A DNA stretch of 64,000 nt, taken from positions 1,724,001 to 1,788,000 of the forward strand of contig CP143259.1 in NCBI GenBank assembly GCA_036321625.1. The letters run 5' to 3'. Source of the stretch: Peptoniphilaceae bacterium AMB_02. GTDB lineage: Bacteria > Bacillota > Clostridia > Tissierellales > Peptoniphilaceae. The translations under genes and the position numbers were made by a program. The notes below the pieces were generated by a model. It worked only from the letters and a program-made list of their open reading frames with translations, was not told the origin of the DNA and ran no database searches. Position 1 is the first letter of the stretch. Every line of letters starts with the position of its first letter. This document shows, in pieces, positions 17,511 through 25,438 of this stretch.

Positions 17511-17613
17511 AATACCTCAGGCAGAACGCGCTGCCTGAAGTAAAAAGTTTGTGATTTAATTGGATACCAACACCATTTGACAAAGAGCCAAAACATTTTG
17601 ACTAATTCATTTT

Positions 17614-19935
17614 TTACCAATTGATTAATTCAAAAACGGTTTCGTCCATTATGGAGTTAATTCCCCCTAGGATAGTTATCTTTCCGGCTCCGAGACCACT
17701 CATATATTCTCTTACTCCTTCAGGGATTTCGTCTTTCTTAATCAATATCATTGGAGACTTAATTTTGCCAGCTATTGGTCCTGCTGTGAGTGCATCAACT
17801 GCATTTATCCCGTTTGCAATAAAAGGATTCTTGGATGTATCGATGTATTTCTGGTTAATTAACAACGAAGTTTGGAATCTATCTGATCCACCAATTCTCT
17901 CTGTACTTATATCCATTGACTTAAGTTCATCTGCTAAACCGATTTCAATCGTACTTTCTCCACCTATAATTACGGCATTTGATACTCCATATTTCATTAA
18001 TGTAGATTTAATATCTGAATCCAATGATTTTCCGTCGGTCAATATTACAGGGATATTCTTTTGTTTGGCAATTCCCGAAATACTTATTGCGTCTATTTCT
18101 TTGTACCCATTGACTATAAATACTTCAGAGAATTTATTATGCTCATATACTTTATCGGCGATGTTAACCGATGTAATATATCTATTTTTTCCATATATTC
18201 TTTCTGCATTTATAGACATCTCTTCAGATAGAATATCTATTACTCTTTGACCTATTGTGTTCTCTCCCCCGATGATAAATATATTATCAGGACTCAATCT
18301 CTTGATCTCAGACAATACTTCCTCACTTAAATTGTCTTTTTCTGACAATAGAACAGGTCCATCGTATTTATTTGATAGAGGTGACATTACCAGTGCATCG
18401 GTATAAGCATGACCGGCTGTTATAAACACGGTATTAGCACCTTCAGGGTAATATTTTTTGCTCAATTCTATTGCAGTTTCAAATCTGTTTTTCCCGCTTA
18501 TTCTAATATAGCTGTCATTTTCTTTGATTAGGTTTACAGCTTTATAGGCATCGGGTAGTCCATATCCGTATCCCATATTCGGTGATTCAGGATATTCCCC
18601 ATCAGTAAGTGGTACGGCTGAGGCTATCATTGCCTTTTCAATTTTCATTGGGCTTGCATTAGGATTATGCTGTTTCATAAGTGCTGCTAATCCTGATATA
18701 TGTGGTGTAGCTATTGAAGTTCCATACATTTTTGCATAACCGTTATTAATTATCGCAGCTCTGATATTATTGCCCGGTGCTACAAGTTCAGGCTTGATTA
18801 TTTTTTCGCTACTGTCAAATGCAGACGGTCCTCTTTTCGAAAACTTCGCAAGTTTTAAGTCGTCGTCTATTGCACCGACTGAAAGTGTATTTAGCAAGCT
18901 GGCAGGGTTTTCTATAGAACCGGGTTTTGCAACTGAATCTACTGAATTGCCTGCTGCAAATACCGGAAGTATACCAACAGATTTCCATGCCACTACTATA
19001 TCTTTAAACCATGGATTTGCAGATGATTCACCGCCCCATGAATTGTTTATTATGTCCGGCGCTTTGTTCGGATCTCCACCCGGCGCAAGCATCCATTCTG
19101 CAGCCTTAATTATATTTGCATTTGTAGTGTTTTTATCTGCAAAAGCCCTTGCAGCAATCCATTTAGCTCCCGGTGCTACACCTACTAAAGGTGAGTTCTC
19201 ACCGGATCCTGCCACTGCAATACTCACTATTGCCGTTCCATGGGAGTACTCATCAGTTGGCAGTTTAGAATCTCCAACTAAATCGAGCCAGGAATCCTCA
19301 GGATTTACTTCTCCTGTTTCTATATTGTATCCTCGCCATTTATTTTTAATTGCCGGATGAGTCCAGTCAACTCCAGAGTCTATAAATCCAATGGTAATTC
19401 CGCTACCATCGATTCCCAGGTCGTGTTTTACCCTATCTATCTTCATTTCATGATGATTCCACCCGGTCTCACCTGATGGAGTTGAAAGACTTGAAATACT
19501 CGATAATTCCATCTCTACATTATCATTTTTATATATTTTAGAAACTTCTGGCAGTTTGCTTAGCTCATTTATTATGTCTATATCCGCTTTTACATGGATT
19601 GCATTTGTTATAAAAAATGGAGAGTATTCTTTTACTTTTCCCGTTTCCAAATTATCTTTAAGTAGTTTAATACATCTTTCCTGATTACTGTTAGCGGCTC
19701 TTCTCAATTCGTTAACATAATCAGTCCCTAGGTTCTCAGGTTCAGAATCACGGATTGCAATATCTCCCGACAGATGTATATTTTCGTTTAAATAAACCAA
19801 TACATCCAAATACCCTTTAGAGTTTCTATCTATATCTAAACTTATCTTATTATATTCTTCATTATTTGCAGATACTATTAAAGTACTTAAACTTAGTATC
19901 ACAGCCAAAAATATACCAAATAAAGTCTTCTTCAT
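17614..19935 (-). CDS. subtilisin-like serine protease with three CWB2 cell-wall-binding repeats
   Basis: Secreted, cell-wall-held protease of 773 residues. A signal peptide (residues 1-23, ending VSA), an I9-type propeptide (about 40-145) and the S8 domain (175-470) come first. The catalytic triad is D186 (GFIDSGVD), H232 (DEYSHGTAI) and S407 (YGTSIATPH); the oxyanion Asn is in NNSWGG. From about residue 477 three cell-wall-binding repeats of 95 residues follow, each starting RISGKNRFETA-like (RIYGKNRYITS, RIGGSDRFQTS) and containing IIGGE. In C. difficile such repeats bind an anionic wall polymer. GGGAGG precedes the ATG. The 618-residue deacetylase at 61 kb shares this anchoring. Confidence 0.93.
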   Translation of the reverse strand: MKKTLFGIFLAVILSLSTLIVSANNEEYNKISLDIDRNSKGYLDVLVYLNENIHLSGDIAIRDSEPENLGTDYVNELRRAANSNQERCIKLLKDNLETGKVKEYSPFFITNAIHVKADIDIINELSKLPEVSKIYKNDNVEMELSSISSLSTPSGETGWNHHEMKIDRVKHDLGIDGSGITIGFIDSGVDWTHPAIKNKWRGYNIETGEVNPEDSWLDLVGDSKLPTDEYSHGTAIVSIAVAGSGENSPLVGVAPGAKWIAARAFADKNTTNANIIKAAEWMLAPGGDPNKAPDIINNSWGGESSANPWFKDIVVAWKSVGILPVFAAGNSVDSVAKPGSIENPASLLNTLSVGAIDDDLKLAKFSKRGPSAFDSSEKIIKPELVAPGNNIRAAIINNGYAKMYGTSIATPHISGLAALMKQHNPNASPMKIEKAMIASAVPLTDGEYPESPNMGYGYGLPDAYKAVNLIKENDSYIRISGKNRFETAIELSKKYYPEGANTVFITAGHAYTDALVMSPLSNKYDGPVLLSEKDNLSEEVLSEIKRLSPDNIFIIGGENTIGQRVIDILSEEMSINAERIYGKNRYITSVNIADKVYEHNKFSEVFIVNGYKEIDAISISGIAKQKNIPVILTDGKSLDSDIKSTLMKYGVSNAVIIGGESTIEIGLADELKSMDISTERIGGSDRFQTSLLINQKYIDTSKNPFIANGINAVDALTAGPIAGKIKSPMILIKKDEIPEGVREYMSGLGAGKITILGGINSIMDETVFELINW

Positions 19936-20414
19936 CTAAACCTCCCATAAACATTGATTAATTAATCACGGTTTTTATTATATCATAAATTAAATATATT
20001 CGCTCATATTCTACACAATATAACTATCTGTATATGAAATCATTTCATTTTGTTTACAATTACAATATTAATAAATTACCATGCAATTTGGCTGATTAGA
20101 TTAACTTAACTATGTCACTTGATTAATAAACCTGTTTATATACTTGTGGTACTTAACTATATTACATTTTTGTAATACTATTGTATTTTCAACTATTCAA
20201 TAGCCTTAGATGCATTGTAACTTTTTTGTAACCTTTATTTTTAGTCAAATGATACAATTTAAAAAGTTACAAAAGTGTAACAATTTTTGTTTTTTTCATT
20301 AAAAATAGTGTACTTTCGATACTTTTTTTCAATTTTATTGTATAATTTTATGAGTTTGATTGACTAAGTTTCTATATGAATATAGAATTTAATTATGATG
20401 AAAGGATGATTTAT
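19936..20414. other. AT-rich divergent regulatory region
   Basis: No gene is seen. Leftward, an extended -10 (TGATATAAT, minus strand, 19977-19985) serves the protease, and a 14-bp palindrome TGATTAATTAATCA (19955-19968) lies in its leader. Rightward, TATAAT at 20341-20346 serves the G5/3D gene. Between them are three sites with the same half-site: ATTACA-TTTT-TGTAAT (20161-20176), two direct TTGTAAC copies (20216-20232) and GTTACA-AAAG-TGTAAC (20266-20281). Confidence 0.55.
20161..20281. promoter_or_regulatory. repeated TTACA-N4-TGTAA operator-like sites
   Basis: Two perfect 6-4-6 palindromes of one design (20161-20176 and 20266-20281) and an intervening pair of TGTAAC half-sites occur in 121 bases upstream of the G5/3D gene. 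The regulator is unknown; the BlaI/CopY class uses TACA/TGTA half-sites but with a shorter spacer. Confidence 0.5.
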
Positions 20415-21362
20415 TTGAGATTCGGAAAATATTCAAAGATAATTATTATTGTACTTATTATCGCTTCGCTATCAATAGTTACAGGATTTACACTGTTGAA
20501 CGGTTCTAATATCGAAGAGATTGAGGATAGAGAAGTAGATACACAAGTTATCAATAGTCTTATTAAAGAAAGCTCGTTATTAAATGATGAGAATAAACTG
20601 GTTAGTGTTTATTATAAAGGAAAAGAATATAAGGTTTCTTCAATCAAGAATTTAAAAGAGTCATTGGAGGAAATAGGAATAAAACTAAGTGCAAATGACT
20701 TGGTATTTCCCTCTAAAGATGTAGATCCAAACAGCATTAATTATTTACTTATTACAAATTATGAAGAAAAGACTGAAGAAGTAGAAAAACCTATACCTTT
20801 TGAGACTATCGAGACCCAGGATGATAATATCCTAAAGGGTGAACAAGTTGTAAATGTTGAAGGTGAAGAAGGTTTATTAAAAGAAAAAGTTCTAAAGGTT
20901 TTTAGAAATGGTAAATTAATTAGTGAAAAGAAAGTATCAGAAGAAATTATAAAGCCTGCAGTTAATAAGGAAGTAGCGATTGGCACTAAGGAAGTTGAAG
21001 CTACCAACCTTGCAGAAAACCATAATAATAGCTCAAATCAAAGTTCTGATTTGGGATTTAGTTATAGCTACTATATAGATGTTCAAGCAACCGCTTATGA
21101 TGCAAGTGTTGCTGACGGTATCCCCTATACCGCCACAGGCACCATAGCTAGACCGGGCGTAATAGCAGTAGATCCAAGTGTTATACCACTAGGAACCAGA
21201 GTATATATTGAATCCCTGGATGGTTGGCCAAGTTATGGATACGCTGTCGCTGAGGATACGGGATCAGCAATTGTAGGTCATATAGTAGATTTATTCTACG
21301 ATTCTCACCAAACTGCTTTAGATTTTGGTAGAAGATCGGTAAGAGTATATATTTTAGATTAG
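20415..21362 (+). CDS. G5 and 3D domain cell-wall protein
   Basis: A surface or secreted protein of about 315 residues of the YabE/Rpf-like group. An N-terminal membrane segment (KIIIIVLIIASLSIVTGF) is followed by a ubiquitin-like DUF348 domain (VYYKGKEYKVSSIKNLKESL), a G5 domain (about residues 125-195) and a C-terminal 3D domain. In the 3D domain the three Asp are seen in VIAVDPSVIPLGT, VAEDTGSAI and IVDLFYDS; it is the catalytic fold of lytic transglycosylases that cleave peptidoglycan. The likely start is TTG at 20415 with AAAGGATGA upstream; ATG at 20376 has no site. A strong terminator follows. Confidence 0.9.
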   Translation: MRFGKYSKIIIIVLIIASLSIVTGFTLLNGSNIEEIEDREVDTQVINSLIKESSLLNDENKLVSVYYKGKEYKVSSIKNLKESLEEIGIKLSANDLVFPSKDVDPNSINYLLITNYEEKTEEVEKPIPFETIETQDDNILKGEQVVNVEGEEGLLKEKVLKVFRNGKLISEKKVSEEIIKPAVNKEVAIGTKEVEATNLAENHNNSSNQSSDLGFSYSYYIDVQATAYDASVADGIPYTATGTIARPGVIAVDPSVIPLGTRVYIESLDGWPSYGYAVAEDTGSAIVGHIVDLFYDSHQTALDFGRRSVRVYILD

Positions 21363-21383
21363 AATACTACTCCCCCTTTTTTT

Positions 21384-21412
21384 GCAGATATCAATTGATG
21401 TCTGCTTTTTTT
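21384..21412 (+). terminator. terminator of the G5/3D gene
   Basis: GCAGATATC (21384-21392) pairs with GATGTCTGC (21397-21405), with a G-U pair, and is followed by T7. Confidence 0.85.
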
Positions 21413-21414
21413 GT

Positions 21415-22236
21415 TTATATTTCAAGACTTTTTTTATAGATTTGATTTTTACTTATGCCATGTTTTTCTGCTATCAGTTTAACTGCTTCGGATTTCTTCA
21501 TCCCCTCATCCAAGAGTTCTTTTAATTCAGATTCTATGTCGATTTCCGGTTTGCTGATTTCATAACGGTTCAAAACCATTGCAATCTCACCCTTTACTAC
21601 CCTCTCAGAAAAATGGTCTATCGCCTGGCTTATGCTCCCCCTAAAATGTTCTTCATGAATCTTGGATATCTCTCTTGCGATAAAAATCTCTCTGTCAGAG
21701 AATAATTCCCCCATGGTTTTTAAAGTATCGAGCAGCCTATTAGGTGACTCGTATATAATTGTCAATCCGGGATATTGTGCAGTAGTGATAAGAGTTTCTT
21801 TTTTCTTGTTTAATTGTCTAGGCAAAAATCCTATAAATTGAAATACACTGCTATCAAATCCAGATAAAACCACTGCAGTTAGTGCTGCATTTGCTCCCGG
21901 AATGGCAATGACTTCCAGATTTGATTTATGTACTAAATCCACAACCACAGTGCCCGGATCTGAGATCCCCGGCATACCCGCATCTGTTATCAAGCCTATG
22001 TTAAGCCCACGATTCAGCCATTCAATGACATTTTCTGAACGACTCATTTCATTATGTTCATGATACGATACGAGTTTCTTTTTTATATTAAAATGATTTA
22101 ATAGCTTTTGACTATGTCTGGTATCTTCACATAATAATAAATCGACTATTTCAAGTGTTTCTATAGCTCTTTGAGATATATCCTTCAAATTTCCAATCGG
22201 CGTCGGTATTAAATATAGTTTCCCCTTATCTGTCAT
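21415..22236 (-). CDS. rsmI: 16S rRNA (cytidine-1402 2'-O)-methyltransferase
   Basis: Methylates C1402 in the decoding centre of 16S rRNA with SAM. Residues LYLIPTPIGNLKDISQRAIETL, CEDTRHSQKLLNHF, ITDAGMPGISDPGTVVV and IPGANAALTAVVLSGF are family hallmarks. I chose ATG 22236 because AAGGAGATATACT precedes it. This gives 273 residues and an 11-base overlap with the upstream methyltransferase gene. The same pair is adjacent in B. subtilis (yabB and rsmI), so the two are one operon. Confidence 0.95.
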   Translation of the reverse strand: MTDKGKLYLIPTPIGNLKDISQRAIETLEIVDLLLCEDTRHSQKLLNHFNIKKKLVSYHEHNEMSRSENVIEWLNRGLNIGLITDAGMPGISDPGTVVVDLVHKSNLEVIAIPGANAALTAVVLSGFDSSVFQFIGFLPRQLNKKKETLITTAQYPGLTIIYESPNRLLDTLKTMGELFSDREIFIAREISKIHEEHFRGSISQAIDHFSERVVKGEIAMVLNRYEISKPEIDIESELKELLDEGMKKSEAVKLIAEKHGISKNQIYKKSLEI

Positions 22237-22936
22237 AGTATATCTCCTTAATCTCTTTAGTGTATTTTCCTGCTTCATCGTAGATGTATAGTGGACTTTC
22301 TATCGTGAAGTTTTTACCGCCACCATGAATAAATTCAACAAGCACGAATTTGGCTCTTGAATCTAGAAAAGAATGAACATTTCTTAAACGTGAAGGTTCC
22401 AGATTATATTGTCTGGCATAGTCTATTATGTCTACAAGTCTATTTGCTCTATTTATCAAAAATAGTTTACCCTTATTTTTAAGATGCTTTTTAGAGAACT
22501 TAAAAACCTCTTCAAGCTTAAGACTCACTTCGTGAAAAGCTATTAACTTTGCCTCATTTTTATTTTTTATCCCTCGACCGTATTCTACATATGGAGGATT
22601 TGTAATTATATAATCAACCTTTTCCTGATCTATCACATCATTTATGTCCATATTTATTATCTTCACTTCCCCGTCGAGCTCATTTAATTCAACTGATTTA
22701 TTTGCAAGAGCACATAAGGAGCTCTGAATCTCATAAGCATAAACCCTCTTTGGTTTATACAAATAATGACATCTCAGCGCGAGTATCCCCACCCCTGTAC
22801 CTATATCAATAAGTGTTTTACCCTCTTCCATTTCGGCAAATGATGATAATAATATCGAATCGGCACCATATTTGTAAACATCTTCACTTTGTATAATCAC
22901 ATAATCAGTCCCGGGAATAAAATCTCTACTCTCCAT
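22226..22936 (-). CDS. SAM-dependent N6-adenine methyltransferase, TrmN6/YabB family
   Basis: A 236-residue class I methyltransferase. SAM-binding motif I is LIDIGTGVGILAL and the amino-methylase catalytic motif is NPPY (DYIITNPPYVEYG). It resembles the tRNA(Val) A37 N6-methylase group (TrmN6) and B. subtilis YabB. The exact target RNA in Firmicutes is not certain. The start at 22936 has GTGGAGGAAAG upstream. A 14-codon leader ORF ends 11 bases before it. In related genomes it follows ricT directly; here a ferredoxin, a DUF819 gene and 800 bases of repeats intervene. Confidence 0.85.
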   Translation of the reverse strand: MESRDFIPGTDYVIIQSEDVYKYGADSILLSSFAEMEEGKTLIDIGTGVGILALRCHYLYKPKRVYAYEIQSSLCALANKSVELNELDGEVKIINMDINDVIDQEKVDYIITNPPYVEYGRGIKNKNEAKLIAFHEVSLKLEEVFKFSKKHLKNKGKLFLINRANRLVDIIDYARQYNLEPSRLRNVHSFLDSRAKFVLVEFIHGGGKNFTIESPLYIYDEAGKYTKEIKEIYYDR

Positions 22937-22947
22937 CTTTCCTCCAC

Positions 22948-22992
22948 TTAATCCCCAATATATTTTCCATTCTTAACATCAGTAAAATGCAT
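22948..22992 (-). CDS. possible 14-residue leader peptide
   Basis: ATG at 22992 with AAGGAG six bases upstream opens MHFTDVKNGKYIGD and stops 11 bases before the methyltransferase start. An extended -10 (TGATATAAT, minus strand, about 23023-23031) lies just upstream. It could couple translation to the next gene. It may be chance, since the peptide has no obvious regulatory codons. Confidence 0.3.
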   Translation of the reverse strand: MHFTDVKNGKYIGD

Positions 22993-23199
22993 CTAAAACT
23001 CCTTAATTCGTTCTCACGGATACCATTATATCAGAAAACAAATAACTCCCCAAATGAAGTCAGACCACACATAAGTTTTATCTCATACTAAGTCTGATAT
23101 CACAGACAACTCTATCGTCAGTTGGAGCCAAAAGATCTCGAGTACAGAATATTTAGCAAGAATTCAGCATTTGAAAAATAGAAGTATGGCAATCTCTTA

Positions 23200-23255
23200 G
23201 CCTCCATCTGACGAGGGAGGTGGGTCGCCTAAGCGACTCGGAGGGAGAGAAAACC
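23200..23255 (+). repeat. GC-rich hairpin repeat, copy 2
   Basis: Nearly identical to 14078-14130 through the CCTCC start, the GTCGC-CTAA-GCGAC stem and the CGGAGGG tail, ending AGAGAAAACC. Confidence 0.85.
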
Positions 23256-23460
23256 AAGGCTACCATTAACTCCAGCTTAGAAGTAGCGGAGCTGCCTCAG
23301 CTCCATTTTAGAATCTATATTACCTTTGAGACATGGGATCACTTATGCAACTAATTTATGAAGACATAAACGTGGAAGGGGGTAGAGTTGTGAGTTTGGC
23401 GGTAATGAGAGATGAGTCTAAAATATAGCAGTAGAATTCTTCGAATTCCTCTTTGTATAT

Positions 23461-23500
23461 CTCTCCCTCAGTCAGCGTAGCTGACAGCTCCCTTTCCAAC
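23461..23500 (-). repeat. inverted relative of the hairpin repeat
   Basis: Read on the minus strand it has the same plan: GGGAG, a stem (GTCAGC-TACGCTGAC with different bases), then TGAGGGAGAG. The stem sequence differs from copies 1 and 2 but the flanks and fold are kept. Confidence 0.6.
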
Positions 23501-23574
23501 CTAATCAATTGAGATGCTTTTCGAAATTATGATAGGTTTCATGCAAAGAATTCCCAAGAACAAAGTGATTGGCT

Positions 23575-23603
23575 AGAATTCGACTGCCAAAAGATGGAGC
23601 CGA
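23575..23603 (+). repeat. 29-bp intergenic repeat, copy 2
   Basis: Identical to 13984-14012. Confidence 0.85.
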
Positions 23604-23609
23604 TAAAAA

Positions 23610-23632
23610 ACGACATCTCTTCGTCGTTACTT
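23610..23632 (+). repeat. short CGAC...GTCG repeat, copy 2
   Basis: CGACATCTCTTCGTCG then TTACTT, a variant of 14296-14318. In this copy it directly follows the 29-bp repeat. Confidence 0.6.
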
Positions 23633-23693
23633 TAGTAATAATACCTTAAACCTCTAACTTATTCCCTCTGTTTTAGGTAATATAAAAAATAAG

Positions 23694-23721
23694 AAAAACC
23701 CTAATTTTAGTTAGGGTTTTT
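23694..23721. terminator. bidirectional terminator after the DUF819 gene
   Basis: AAAAACCCTAA (23694-23704), loop TTTTAG, TTAGGGTTTTT (23711-23721). Confidence 0.85.
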
Positions 23722-23817
23722 CTATAGTCTGCGGCTCATCATGAGGATGCACCGTTTTAGTTTTTTAGGAGCTGTTATTTACAGCTACTTAGAGTTTTAT
23801 GGAAATGGATTTAGTCT

Positions 23818-25029
23818 TTATCTCAAAAATGCTCCTACAAGCAGTCCGTAATAGTTTCCTATTACATAGCCCAATGTCCCTACCAGTAGTGCAGGAACTA
23901 TTAATTCAGTCCATCCCTTAGATACTGCCATGGCAGCTGCTGTTGTCGGTCCTCCGACATTTGCATTGGATGCGATTATTATTTCTTCCAGACTGAATTT
24001 AAATATTTTACCGAATATTATACTTACTATCATATTAATAAGAACTATAATTAGTGCAAATAATAATAGTAGTGGAGATTCTCTGATAATAAGTTTTAAT
24101 GAAGCAGGAGCTCCAATTACTGTGAAGAACAAGTAAATTAGGAATGTTCCTATTTCTTGACTTCCTTGTATTTTTTCAAATTGCGGTGCGAAAATAGTTG
24201 CAAGTATCATTGTAAGTGTGGTAATTATTAAATATTTATTACCGAAGAACAAACTCATAGCTTCTCGTACTTTTGTAGAGTCTCCTATTGCTGATGATAG
24301 TGTATTGGCTATCAATGTAGACACTGTAACTATTGTAAAAGCGATTGCAATATTAGCAGCGATATCAAATAGCGAAATTTCTTTTGCTCCCCAATACTTA
24401 GCTGCCAGTGTCTTATTATAATCTTTTTCTTTATCTGAAGAGTTTTCGATTCTATCGATTAGAGGTGTACGGAATGAGTTACGGAAAAATGCGATAGCAG
24501 GCATTGCAACCAGTGCAAAAAAGTAAAGTGCCATTAGCAAGTTATCCGCTACTAATGCTGCGGAAACCGTTGCACCATCAACTTTGAAACTTTCAGACAT
24601 TGCTACAAAGTTTACTGATCCGCCTGTGTATGTTCCTACGAACATTGGTGCAATATTTGATAAGTTAGGTATAGCATTTTTTAATAAAAAGAATGCTACT
24701 ATACCTCCAAGTATAGTTCCAATACCACTTAATAGATATATGATTAAAACCCTACCGGATTCTTTCCATATCTTTTTGATATTTGCTCTAAATAATAGTA
24801 ATGGTACAGCCAGCGGAACTACATATCCCCATACATTGTCATAAACCGGTGAATCTGCGGGAATGACATTTAAATTTGATAATACCAGCGCAATTAAAAG
24901 AGCTAGTATACAGCCTGTTACTTTGTTTGCCCAATCATATCTTTGCTCTAGATAGATTGCTGTAGCAGATGCAACAGCCAGTACAGACCAAAGTGCCCAA
25001 GTATTATCAGGACTTATAAAACTCGACAT
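23818..25029 (-). CDS. DUF819 family membrane protein (YjcL-like)
   Basis: An integral membrane protein of 403 residues with about 11 hydrophobic helices. Family segments are IYLEQRYDWANKVTG near the start, PLLLFRANIKKIWKESGR, MFVGTYTGGSVNFVAMSE and ANVGGPTTAAAMAVSKGW near the end; the inverted GGS/GGP pair resembles two-fold transporter repeats. Function is unknown; the fold recalls sodium-coupled amino-acid or keto-acid carriers. It lies after the ferredoxin terminator and before a repeat region, so it is probably expressed alone. It interrupts the otherwise conserved ricT to trmN6/rsmI order. Confidence 0.85.
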   Translation of the reverse strand: MSSFISPDNTWALWSVLAVASATAIYLEQRYDWANKVTGCILALLIALVLSNLNVIPADSPVYDNVWGYVVPLAVPLLLFRANIKKIWKESGRVLIIYLLSGIGTILGGIVAFFLLKNAIPNLSNIAPMFVGTYTGGSVNFVAMSESFKVDGATVSAALVADNLLMALYFFALVAMPAIAFFRNSFRTPLIDRIENSSDKEKDYNKTLAAKYWGAKEISLFDIAANIAIAFTIVTVSTLIANTLSSAIGDSTKVREAMSLFFGNKYLIITTLTMILATIFAPQFEKIQGSQEIGTFLIYLFFTVIGAPASLKLIIRESPLLLLFALIIVLINMIVSIIFGKIFKFSLEEIIIASNANVGGPTTAAAMAVSKGWTELIVPALLVGTLGYVIGNYYGLLVGAFLR

Positions 25030-25157
25030 AAAATTCTCCTTTCAAACCACTTACATAGTTTAAAGTTTATCACTTTATAGGTCATATTGTAAAGAAATTT
25101 AGTCAGTTTATTATTTATTTTATTTTCTATTAATTTTTGTTTAAGTATTTTGAAATC

Positions 25158-25184
25158 AAAAAAAGCTCTCACTGAGAGCTTTTT
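25158..25184. terminator. terminator after the ferredoxin gene
   Basis: GCTCTC-ACT-GAGAGC (25165-25179) flanked by A6 and T5 runs, usable in both directions. Confidence 0.8.
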
Positions 25185-25208
25185 AGTCATTTGTTTATGT
25201 ATTCTGAA

Positions 25209-25376
25209 TTATTCAGCGTGGATAGAATCAGTAGGACATACTAATACACATGCTCCACAATCTGTACACTCTTCTGCGTCAATTACGAAGATATCGCCTT
25301 CAGAAATACAATCTACTGGACATTCAGGTTGACATGATCCACAAGCTATACAAGTTTCATCAATTCTGTGTGCCAT
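25209..25376 (-). CDS. 2[4Fe-4S] ferredoxin
   Basis: A 55-residue clostridial-type ferredoxin. It has two cluster motifs, CIACGSCQPECP and CTDCGACVLVCP, each CX2CX2CX3CP. It carries low-potential electrons in the cytosol for anaerobic metabolism. The frame starts ATG 25376 after a strong AAAGGAGGTGTTAATTA and ends TAA 25209. It has its own promoter, inside the end of ricT and the following gap, and its own terminator, so it is a small independent unit within the ricT neighbourhood. All eight cysteines are present. Confidence 0.97.
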   Translation of the reverse strand: MAHRIDETCIACGSCQPECPVDCISEGDIFVIDAEECTDCGACVLVCPTDSIHAE

Positions 25377-25409
25377 TAATTAACACCTCCTTTATTTTAT
25401 TTCAAGTAT

Positions 25410-25438
25410 ATTATATACCATTGCTGCCTTAAAATCAA
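25410..25438 (-). promoter_or_regulatory. promoter of the ferredoxin gene
   Basis: Minus strand TTGATT (25433-25438), 17-base spacer, TATAAT (25410-25415). It begins right after the ricT stop. Confidence 0.75.

Larger units (their letters stand above)
16516..17589 (+). mobile_element. decayed ISL3-family insertion sequence
   Basis: The left end begins GGTTCTATAATTTTGGGTG at 16516. The right end at 17589 reads inward as GGCTCTTTGTCAAATGGTG. Both match the termini of the intact copy at 56976-58478. The element is 1074 bp against 1503 bp, because about 430 bp of the central catalytic region is missing. The flanking octamers AGATAAAA and AAAACATT do not match, so the target duplication is lost or the insertion is old. 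Confidence 0.85.
22993..23693. other. 700-base non-coding region of repeat modules
   Basis: No ORF with a ribosome site was found. It shares modules with 13890-14366: the CCTCC hairpin, the 29-bp repeat, the CGAC element and a CCTCTGTTTTAG tail. It also contains GGAGCTG-CCT-CAGCTCC (about 23289-23305) and an inverted relative of the hairpin module at 23461-23500. Confidence 0.6.

Noticed and set aside
17621-19360. Long frames (209 and 196 codons) antisense to the subtilisin gene
   Set aside because: Shadows of the conserved protease and CWB2 repeats; no ribosome site or family signature.
13984-23632. CRISPR array
   Set aside because: The repeats are few, far apart and not regularly spaced; no cas genes are present.
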